This document shows positions 18,088 to 24,682 of a stretch of DNA of 64,000 bases, one piece after another. This DNA is from Lentisphaerae bacterium GWF2_50_93. Its GTDB lineage: Bacteria > Verrucomicrobiota > Lentisphaeria > Victivallales > GWF2-50-93. A program made the translations under genes and the position numbers. Where the stretch lies: contig MHBI01000118.1 in assembly GCA_001804815.1 (NCBI GenBank), positions 51,191 through 115,190 on the forward strand. The letters run 5' to 3'. Positions within the stretch are counted from its first letter, which is position 1. Each line of letters starts with the position of its first letter. Under the pieces are notes generated by a model. The model did no database searches and was not told the origin of the DNA. It saw only the letters and a list, made by a program, of their open reading frames with translations.

Positions 18088-18711
18088 TCAGACATCTTGT
18101 GTTTTAGCACATGAGTTATCGACAAGGAAGACAAGTATTCCGGTAAATATTCCCGCCAGGTGGGCCGTGACTACGGGAACGAAGCTGCCGGAGACCACGA
18201 ACAAGTTTGTTCCGCTTATAATTTCGAAAACCGTCTTTGCGGCAAGAAGGAGGATCAGGGATATTCCTGCAAATGCTATTCTGTACTTCCCGTTTCGGAT
18301 TGATGCGGAAATGAAATCCAGTCCGAAATATATGAACAGCGCTGAATCAATTCCTGACAGGCCACGGTAATACTGCATCGAAGGATGGATGAAATAGACT
18401 GTTGCCGAAATGGAGATGGAACTCAGGGCAAGAAGAATAAAAACCGATATCCTGTGGCGCAGCGAAATTAAGATTCCAAGGACTGCAAAAACAAGCAGAT
18501 CCCAGAATATATGCTCTCCTGACCAATGTGCGAAATTGCCGGAAACCAGTCTCCAGACCTCCCATCCCTCTATCCTGGTCCGATCGTACTGGCAGAATTC
18601 AGTGAGCCCGGCTGATGAATATATTGCAACTGCTAAAATGGAAAGGAGGGCAGGAGCGGTAGCGTTCCACCACTTCTGCCCTCCAGTCATCCTTTCAAGT
18701 TCATTTCTCAT
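18088..18711 (-). CDS. rrtA: Rhombosortase (rhomboid-family intramembrane protease)
   Basis: 207 residues from the ATG at 18711, which overlaps the last codons of the upstream gene by 11 nt. About six transmembrane helices. Rhomboid hallmarks: GNFAHWSGEHIFWDLLVF (His62, His67), the catalytic serine in YYRGLSGID (Ser119) and the catalytic histidine in VTAHLAG (His184). Length and motifs fit the rhombosortase subfamily, which removes the C-terminal anchor of GlyGly-CTERM proteins, rather than housekeeping GlpG. The directly upstream VIT/VWA protein ends in a Gly-rich plus hydrophobic plus charged tail, its probable substrate. Overlap implies coupled translation and a dedicated pair. Confidence 0.85.
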   Translation of the reverse strand: MRNELERMTGGQKWWNATAPALLSILAVAIYSSAGLTEFCQYDRTRIEGWEVWRLVSGNFAHWSGEHIFWDLLVFAVLGILISLRHRISVFILLALSSISISATVYFIHPSMQYYRGLSGIDSALFIYFGLDFISASIRNGKYRIAFAGISLILLLAAKTVFEIISGTNLFVVSGSFVPVVTAHLAGIFTGILVFLVDNSCAKTQDV

Positions 18712-20728
18712 TATCGTTTTTCTTTGCAACTGAACATGCAGTAGCTCCAAGTCCGACAACCATGATCATCACTATCACTGCGAAAGGATCGATGGCTCCT
18801 CCGCCTCCCAGGGACGGAGAAGGAAGATGGAACGCCGGGCTGCTCCTGTCAACCTGGTAGCTCTTCACAGCCTGCCCGGATTTCCTGGACTGCGCCTCCT
18901 TCTCTACTGCAAGACGGTCGCGGTTCTTCCTTTCAATCCCGTTCTCCTCAAAAGCCTGGTCGGAAAGCACGAGCATTGAAGTCTCGTCGGTAACAAGCTG
19001 GTATCCTACCCCGAGATCCCTTATCGCAGTCTTGGACTCGTTCTCAGGGGTGAGACCGCTGTTAGCCATGTCCTCGATCATCTCGATCCTGTGGAGCGCC
19101 CAGAGCCTCTCTATCTCAGGATTGTCCGTGTCCACTTCCGGAAATTCAAAGTCCGTGCTATAGACCTTGTCCTCGCCGGTCAATCTGGCCTGCAGCCTGA
19201 CGTTCGCCATTCCTCCTTCCTTGTAGCGCCCGAAGATCACAAGCTGCTGGCCATGATAAACTTTTCCAATCAGTTCGCCGCTGGAATCCGACACCTTTAC
19301 TCCGCTTATCTTGAGAGTCGCGTCATGCAGGCATTCGTACGTGACCTTGCTCTTGGCCTTCATGATCTGCCCGATAATGTCATCGCTGTTCGATACGCCC
19401 GCATAATAGCCGCCGCTGGCGTTGCAGATGGTCCTCATGAGAGGCCAGTTCGAATTGTTGCCCATGAGGAAGCCGAATATCCTCACGTCGTATTTCTTCA
19501 TCAGCTTATGGAACTCCACCGGGGAAACTACTCCGGTATTGGTGACACCGTCGGTCACCAGGATCACGCTCGATGCACGGTCGTCGTCAAGATTCTCCAG
19601 GCACAGCTTCATCGCATCAAAGAGGTTCGTGGAACCGCTTGCACGGAGCCCCTGCACATTTTCAATCCACTTCTTTACATTCGCCTCATTGGCGACTATC
19701 CATCCGCCGGTCAGCTCCCTGGCCGAACTCTCGAAAGTTATTATCCTGAAACGGTCTTCCGGACGAAACTTACCAAGTGTCTTTGCAACACCCTGCGCCA
19801 ATGTCTGGATCTTCGCCTCCATGCTTCCGGATACGTCCAGCACAAAGATATAATCAGCACCATTGTTCAAGGGCTTGAGATCAAGTCCCGGAGTCACTAC
19901 CATCATGAAAGTTCCCATCTTGTCCTTGCCGGTCTTGTACGGAATCACTTCAATCCTGCCGGGAAGATTGTCCTGGAGACGGTAGTAGAACATAAAATCC
20001 TTGTCGAGCTTCGCCTGGGGGATTTCGTATCTGGCCTTGTAGAGGCCGTCAACAAGCTTCTCCTCTTCCTGTACTGGCGCATATCCCGGAGAGCGTACCG
20101 AGTTCAGAGGGAACGCGGATTTCAGATCCATCGCTATGCTCAGCTGCCCTTCCACCTGCGCATTGCGTGTCCAGAAATTTTCCGCCACCTCGTCCGTGCC
20201 TCCTTCCTCAAGGGGATACAGATACCGGCCCATTCCAGTGTCTATCTCCAGAGGCTGGTAGTATACGAATTTTATGGTCACCCTGTCCTGGGCCCTGACC
20301 TGTGAAACCTTGAATCTGAAGTCCTGGTATCCGTTCTTTGAAGCCAGTCCGGCATCGTTGCCCTTGTTCTTTTCATCCTCATAGACTTTTTCAGCCTTGT
20401 CCTTGGCCACAACTTCACCGTTGATCGTTTTTTCACCGATCGTGATCTGCACTTCGGACAGGCTTGCACTCTTGGGGAGGGGAAAGGAATATTCCGCTTC
20501 GAGATTCATATTGTTGGGATTGAAGAAAGTCTGGACGACTTCGGTCCTTGCAAAGCCGTTGTTTATGACAATTGAAACATCGTGGTCCTCGATTTTGATC
20601 GGTTCATGTCCAGCCCCCTGCGGAGTAAGAATTCCGGCACCATAGGTGGGCAGCATGGATCCAAGTCCCAGCAGAAATGCGAAAACCACGGCGGTGGTTC
20701 TCCCGACAGTTTTAATCTCCCTTTTCAT
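18701..20728 (-). CDS. VIT and VWA domain surface protein with GlyGly-CTERM-like tail
   Basis: 675 residues from the ATG at 20728 (GAGGAGG 8 nt upstream; a longer opening without that site was rejected). Signal peptide (~1-31), VIT domain (~38-165, with NNGFARTEVVQTFFNPN and LEAEYSFPLP), VWA domain (~290-460) with an intact MIDAS DVSGS at 298-302 and later Thr/Asp positions. The C-terminus reads PSLGGGGAIDPFAVIVMIMV, a hydrophobic helix, then KKNDNEK: glycine run, membrane segment and short charged tail, as in GlyGly-CTERM sorting signals. Preceded by a sigma-54-type promoter and followed by a rhombosortase. Likely exported, cleaved and displayed or released; ligand unknown. Confidence 0.88.
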   Translation of the reverse strand: MKREIKTVGRTTAVVFAFLLGLGSMLPTYGAGILTPQGAGHEPIKIEDHDVSIVINNGFARTEVVQTFFNPNNMNLEAEYSFPLPKSASLSEVQITIGEKTINGEVVAKDKAEKVYEDEKNKGNDAGLASKNGYQDFRFKVSQVRAQDRVTIKFVYYQPLEIDTGMGRYLYPLEEGGTDEVAENFWTRNAQVEGQLSIAMDLKSAFPLNSVRSPGYAPVQEEEKLVDGLYKARYEIPQAKLDKDFMFYYRLQDNLPGRIEVIPYKTGKDKMGTFMMVVTPGLDLKPLNNGADYIFVLDVSGSMEAKIQTLAQGVAKTLGKFRPEDRFRIITFESSARELTGGWIVANEANVKKWIENVQGLRASGSTNLFDAMKLCLENLDDDRASSVILVTDGVTNTGVVSPVEFHKLMKKYDVRIFGFLMGNNSNWPLMRTICNASGGYYAGVSNSDDIIGQIMKAKSKVTYECLHDATLKISGVKVSDSSGELIGKVYHGQQLVIFGRYKEGGMANVRLQARLTGEDKVYSTDFEFPEVDTDNPEIERLWALHRIEMIEDMANSGLTPENESKTAIRDLGVGYQLVTDETSMLVLSDQAFEENGIERKNRDRLAVEKEAQSRKSGQAVKSYQVDRSSPAFHLPSPSLGGGGAIDPFAVIVMIMVVGLGATACSVAKKNDNEK

Positions 20729-20793
20729 TTCACATCCTCCTCTGTTAATTTCAACAGGGCTTAAGCCATCTGCTGATTGATGCCAGCTATTTA

Positions 20794-20808
20794 GCAATAG
20801 GAGTGCCA
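20794..20808 (-). promoter_or_regulatory. Sigma-54 (-24/-12) promoter for the VIT/VWA-rhombosortase operon
   Basis: On the minus strand the sequence is TGGCACTCCTATTGC, followed by T: the consensus TGGCAC-N5-TTGC with canonical 10-nt spacing between GG and GC. Predicted transcription start is ~12 nt downstream (~20782), giving a ~54-nt leader to the ATG at 20728. Of the TGGCAC sites noticed by eye in the window, this is the only one with a proper -12 element, and it lies opposite a sigma-54 activator gene. Confidence 0.8.
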
Positions 20809-20888
20809 TATGGAATAATGTAATTGTATAATATTGGTAATTAACATGATATAAATTATGATTAAATTTTCACTTCTAATCTATTTCG

Positions 20889-20916
20889 GCAATATTTATA
20901 CATATTTTGCAATATT
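20889..20916. promoter_or_regulatory. Candidate enhancer: direct repeat of GCAATATT
   Basis: GCAATATT occurs at 20889-20896 and 20909-20916, spaced 20 bp (about two helical turns), each followed by a TACAT-containing segment. The site is ~80-110 bp upstream of the sigma-54 promoter and just upstream of the activator gene, a usual position for enhancer-binding sites. Assignment is inference from location. Confidence 0.35.
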
Positions 20917-20976
20917 ATGTACATTTAATGAACATTACGTGTATATTGAAATACTCTTTAATTGAGGAGAAAAATC

Positions 20977-22497
20977 ATGATTCTGGCAAGCTGCGATGAA
21001 CTTAAAATAGCGGAAGCAATATCCTCTCTCAACTACGCAAATCCTTTTCTCGAGGAAAGGCAAATGCTGGATAAGACAATACTGGGAGAAGATTATATCG
21101 ATGCAGGCCCGGTATGGAGTCTGAGCACAACAGGGAAACAGGATCTCAATGTCGAAAGAATCAAGACAAAGACCAGTTGGATTGTTGAAAAGATGTACGG
21201 CAAAATCAGCGGGAACGGCAAAGTGCAGATTTCAAAAGAGGAGAAAGATCTTTATGCTAACCTTGTCATCTATCATCTCTTCGAACAGTTCCGCTCATCA
21301 TTCATAGAATACATCGCAGGGAAGGAAAATGAGCCTGTAGGATTCTATGGGGATTTTCTAACCGAACTTGAACGCCTGACAAGGTTACCCGGATGCAATA
21401 TCTCCCTTCCTTATCAACCCTCTCATCTTTTCGCAATGTATTTCCAGATACACCGGGCCTTCCGGTATATCTTCCGCTACATCGTCGGCGGATCGATGCC
21501 GACCGCCAGGCTGCGGGCTTCTGTATGGCAGTCCATATTCACACACAACATGTCCAGATACAGCCGGACTTTCTACCCAAGGATGAATGACATAACAACT
21601 CTCATAACAGGTCCCTCTGGCACAGGAAAGGAACTCGTCGCCCGCGCCATCGCCTTCTGCCGCTATATCCCTTTTGACGCAGGAAAGCTCCAGTTCGAAC
21701 AGAACTATTTAGACCAGTTTTCACCCTTGCATCTTTCGGCGATGTCCCATAACCTGATAGAATCCGAACTGTTCGGTCACAGGAAGGGAGCATTTACAGG
21801 TGCCCTGGAAGACCGCGCAAGCTGGCTCGAGAATTCATCACAGTACGGCACTGTCTTCCTGGATGAGATAGGCGAGATCAACGAGGAGATACAGGTCAAG
21901 CTCCTCCGCCTTCTACAGGAACGCATCTTCCACCGGGTAGGAGAAACCAAACCAAGGGTTTTCAAGGGTAAAATAATCGCCGCCACAAACAGGAACCTTG
22001 AGTCCGCCATGAACGATGGCAGATTCCGCAAGGACCTCTACTACCGCATCTGCGCCGACATGGTGACGACTCCTTCCCTGCGCGAACAGCTGGATGATTC
22101 CCCCGGCGAAATTGAAAACCTGGTGGAATTCCTCTGCACCCGCATACTAGGAGAAGAAAATTCAGCTTCGCTCGCAAAGGAAACTTTGTCATGGATAAAA
22201 AAGGAGCTCGGCCCTTCCTACGAATGGCCCGGCAACGTCCGAGAACTTGAACAGTGCGTCTTCAACATCCTCGTGAGGGGCAGCTACAATCCGCCTGCAC
22301 GGAATGACAGGAACACAAACCTCTCGGAAGCCGTTTCAACAGGAGACATGACGGCCGATGAGCTGATCAACCGATATTGCCTCTCAATATACCGCAGGAC
22401 CAGAAGCTACGCCGAAACCTCAAAGATTCTGGAACTCGACAGGCGGACCGTCAAATCCAGGATCGACAAGGCTGTCCTGTCAGAAAAATCCGGATGA
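20977..22497 (+). CDS. Sigma-54-dependent activator with unrecognised N-terminal domain
   Basis: 506 residues from the ATG at 20977 (GAGGAG upstream). The central AAA+ sigma-54 interaction domain has Walker A GPSGTGKE (212-219), the sigma-contact loop GAFTGA (271-276), Walker B VFLDEIGE (293-300) and GKIIAATNRNLESA. A Fis-like helix-turn-helix is at the C-terminus (SYAETSKILELDRRTVKSRI). The first ~180 residues are helix-rich and are not a receiver, GAF, PAS or FHA domain that I can recognise, so the input signal is unknown. Divergent from the sigma-54 promoter of the VIT/VWA-rhombosortase genes, its probable target. Confidence 0.9.
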   Translation: MILASCDELKIAEAISSLNYANPFLEERQMLDKTILGEDYIDAGPVWSLSTTGKQDLNVERIKTKTSWIVEKMYGKISGNGKVQISKEEKDLYANLVIYHLFEQFRSSFIEYIAGKENEPVGFYGDFLTELERLTRLPGCNISLPYQPSHLFAMYFQIHRAFRYIFRYIVGGSMPTARLRASVWQSIFTHNMSRYSRTFYPRMNDITTLITGPSGTGKELVARAIAFCRYIPFDAGKLQFEQNYLDQFSPLHLSAMSHNLIESELFGHRKGAFTGALEDRASWLENSSQYGTVFLDEIGEINEEIQVKLLRLLQERIFHRVGETKPRVFKGKIIAATNRNLESAMNDGRFRKDLYYRICADMVTTPSLREQLDDSPGEIENLVEFLCTRILGEENSASLAKETLSWIKKELGPSYEWPGNVRELEQCVFNILVRGSYNPPARNDRNTNLSEAVSTGDMTADELINRYCLSIYRRTRSYAETSKILELDRRTVKSRIDKAVLSEKSG

Positions 22498-22500
22498 ACA

Positions 22501-22558
22501 TTAAATTTTCCGTACCCGGAAAAATTATAACTTAAGGAGCGCTGGCGTCCCGCCGGCA
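22501..22558. repeat. Gene-end palindrome plus GGAGCGCTGGCGTCCCGCC repeat
   Basis: A degenerate AAATTTTCCG/CGGAAAAATT palindrome follows the activator's stop codon. It is followed by a 23-bp sequence (22536-22558) that matches 17050-17072 with one change. In both places the palindrome and the GC-rich repeat occur in the same order, so they may move or spread as a unit. Confidence 0.6.
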
Positions 22559-22564
22559 GTAAAT

Positions 22565-22984
22565 TTATAAATTTCTATCTATAATTCCTATCATCTCGCC
22601 CGGAAGATAGGCAGGAACCGGGGAGTGTTTGAAATCCCTTATGTTCCTTGTCACCATATAATCAGCCTTACAAGAAATTGCTGCGGAAATCTGCATGGCA
22701 TCTTCAAAATCACCGACATTCAGATCCAATGCATGGATCGCATCTTTAGTTGTCGTTTCAGATACCGATAAAAACAGTAAAAGCTCCTTGATATATCCTT
22801 TCAGTTTCCTGTCGTGGACGGAAGATGAGCAGATGTAATATAAATTTGATAGCGAATGCCAGGCGATAAATCCATCTGCCTGCCTCATTTCAAGCTTGTC
22901 AAGAAGCAGTGAGGCATCATTTGAAAATGGCATCCTGTCAAGGGCTACGTCAATCAGTATGTCCGTGCCTACAAGGAGTTTCAT
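22565..22984 (-). CDS. PIN-domain (VapC-like) toxin with altered first catalytic Asp
   Basis: 139 residues, PIN_3-like. MKLLVGTDILIDVALDRMPF aligns with the usual VDTN(I/V)LLD start, but residue 6 is Gly (GGC) where the metal-binding Asp is expected. Later motifs are present: DFEDAMQISAAISCKADYMV and VTRNIRDFKHSPVPAYLPGE. Start overlaps the antitoxin stop (ATGA). Members are RNases inhibited by the paired antitoxin; loss of Asp6 could weaken activity, with Asp8 as a possible substitute. Confidence 0.8.
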   Translation of the reverse strand: MKLLVGTDILIDVALDRMPFSNDASLLLDKLEMRQADGFIAWHSLSNLYYICSSSVHDRKLKGYIKELLLFLSVSETTTKDAIHALDLNVGDFEDAMQISAAISCKADYMVTRNIRDFKHSPVPAYLPGEMIGIIDRNL

Positions 22985-23202
22985 AGGTATTTTTCTGCAA
23001 GTTTCCTGAATCTGACTTCATCTTTCCGGACAAGCGTGAACTTGCCCCTCCATCTGCCGGAAAATGAAGCGCCTTTCCTTCCCGGGAGCCGCCTGAACGT
23101 CTTCTCAATTATTTCGGAAAGGGAGGTCCCATGCATCCTGGCATACGCCTTGGCCTTGGGAATCAAATCCTTGTCGATTGCAACTGTCAGCTTGTTTTTC
23201 AT
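22981..23202 (-). CDS. Ribbon-helix-helix-type antitoxin
   Basis: 73 residues. The N-terminus KNKLTVAIDKDLIPKAKAYA reads as a beta strand followed by helices, like DUF6364/RHH antitoxins; the C-terminal ~30 residues are basic and probably bind the toxin. Stop codon overlaps the toxin start by 4 nt, the normal arrangement of a type II toxin-antitoxin operon. Likely represses its own promoter in the AT-rich upstream region, which includes the palindrome-like TATATCATATACGTATA. Confidence 0.78.
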   Translation of the reverse strand: MKNKLTVAIDKDLIPKAKAYARMHGTSLSEIIEKTFRRLPGRKGASFSGRWRGKFTLVRKDEVRFRKLAEKYL

Positions 23203-23260
23203 GTCCGCCTCCTTTATACGTACATTATTATATCATATACGTATACAATTGCAAACCATG

Positions 23261-23289
23261 ATAAATTTTTCCGTACTCGGAAAATTTAT
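23261..23289. repeat. ATAAATTTTTCCG palindrome
   Basis: ATAAATTTTTCCG (23261-23273) faces CGGAAAATTTAT (23278-23289), one base shorter. It lies just upstream of the toxin-antitoxin operon and just downstream of the glycosidase stop codon at 23291. Member of the dispersed gene-end palindrome family. Confidence 0.75.
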
Positions 23290-23290
23290 A

Positions 23291-24616
23291 TCAGTAAATT
23301 CCTGGTTTCCTGCTGTAGACAAGGTTGAGATACTGTTTCCGTTTCGCGGAGTACTCCTCGAGCAGCTTCTTCACAAGCTCAACGGTATTCCTGCCAAACC
23401 TGTCGGGAAGCACGCTGACCACCGGATAACCCGGCACCGTGAACATTGTTCCAAGATGCGCATTCACGTAGTCTTTTTCCGAAAGGAATCCGTTTCCTCC
23501 GATATGATCAAGGTTCGTGACGCGGTGAGGGGAGCAGAGACGGCAGATCCTGAAATGTTCAGGACCGAAAGCAAATGATTTCGCATCGTTGATCCAGATG
23601 TCGTTAGCTCGCACAGCATTGATGTATTTCGAGAGGAATATGTCCGGCAGATGCGCTTCAAGTTCAATTCCACTGTCGACCTCTGCCGCAATTTCCCTGA
23701 AGAGCTTGACAACCGGGAGCATCTTACGTTTCTCAATGTAGAAAATGTCGAGTTTGAACTTCCTGTATCCGGCATCAAAAAGATTCTGGAGAACTTTCCT
23801 GTAATGCTTCCTCGTCAATTCGCAGTCCGGCAGGATTCCATATTCCTCCTGCGTTCCAGGGACGTCTGGGCTGAGCCACTTGTAATGGTCCTTTATCCTG
23901 TCCTTGACCTTGGAATAGAGCCTGGACTTATTGCTGACAAGAGACGGTGCGAGCCAGATTCCAGGAGTATGTCCGAACGACTTTATCATGTCTGCGGTCT
24001 TCGCAAGGTCCGGGAATCTCACCTTGTCATTGACCCAGTCGCCTATCCCGCCTTCACCTGAAAGATTGAACCATCCGGCATCGATCGTGAACTTGCCCGG
24101 AGGAAGCTTCATGTCCTGTACTCTTCCAAGGTAATTCCTGATGAACTTGTCTGAAAGAATGCCCATCTCAGTTCCGGCAGTCCTGGAATATCTCTGTTCT
24201 ACCCAGGTGCAGTATTCATGGCTTGAAAGCAGATCTGGATCCCCGAAGAACATGTCCTCCTTGCTGTAATAGGCGTCGAAGATTATGCTGTTGTATTCCT
24301 CCAGGGCCGAGTATGTCTCCTTGCCCTCGTAGACATACAGCTTCTGCTTCTTGCCGAATTTGAACTTGACCTGTCCCTTGCCGTCATATGAGATCTCTCC
24401 ATCTTCCCATTCGACATATCCGGCGAAAAGTTTCTCAGCCATTACAAAAGGCGAACCTGAACACCAGCCGGATGGTACGTCCAATATGCTTGCACTGAAC
24501 TCTTTTTCCGGCCTGTAGTTCCAGTCGAGGAATGGAGTGTAGATGGAAGATGATACCTTGAACTTTACTTCCGAAGGGCCTTCAATTATTTTCCCGAGAG
24601 CTAATTTATTTTTCAT
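23291..24616 (-). CDS. Melibiase-like glycosidase (clan GH-D-like)
   Basis: 441 residues, no signal peptide. TIM-barrel features of the GH27/36/31 superfamily: FTIDAGWFNLSGEGG, HTPGIWLAPSLVSNKS, then YRKFKLDIFYIEKR with the K-x-D nucleophile motif, and ANDIWINDAKSF as a possible acid region. Shorter than classical GH36 because the N-terminal domain is small. 66 nt downstream of the GH106-like gene and probably in the same operon, with a two-hairpin repeat between. Substrate not assigned. Confidence 0.7.
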   Translation of the reverse strand: MKNKLALGKIIEGPSEVKFKVSSSIYTPFLDWNYRPEKEFSASILDVPSGWCSGSPFVMAEKLFAGYVEWEDGEISYDGKGQVKFKFGKKQKLYVYEGKETYSALEEYNSIIFDAYYSKEDMFFGDPDLLSSHEYCTWVEQRYSRTAGTEMGILSDKFIRNYLGRVQDMKLPPGKFTIDAGWFNLSGEGGIGDWVNDKVRFPDLAKTADMIKSFGHTPGIWLAPSLVSNKSRLYSKVKDRIKDHYKWLSPDVPGTQEEYGILPDCELTRKHYRKVLQNLFDAGYRKFKLDIFYIEKRKMLPVVKLFREIAAEVDSGIELEAHLPDIFLSKYINAVRANDIWINDAKSFAFGPEHFRICRLCSPHRVTNLDHIGGNGFLSEKDYVNAHLGTMFTVPGYPVVSVLPDRFGRNTVELVKKLLEEYSAKRKQYLNLVYSRKPGIY

Positions 24617-24635
24617 GCGCTTCCTAATTTAGTAG

Positions 24636-24681
24636 CGCAGACATTCCTGTCTGCGATTTATAAACAGACAAGAATGTCTGT
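24636..24681. repeat. Two-hairpin repeat between glycosidase genes
   Basis: CGCAGACA/TGTCTGCG (24636-24655) and ACAGACA/TGTCTGT (24664-24681) are two hairpins sharing the GACATTC(T/C)TGTCTG core. The right hairpin is inside the first bases of the next gene's 3' end region. AGTAGCGCA-type starts recur at 45064 in a different element. Confidence 0.65.
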
Positions 24682-24682
24682 T

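Noticed and set aside
18041..18370. Small plus-strand frame as a gene in the 18-kb region
   Set aside because: It is antisense to the rhombosortase and has no ribosome site or family features.
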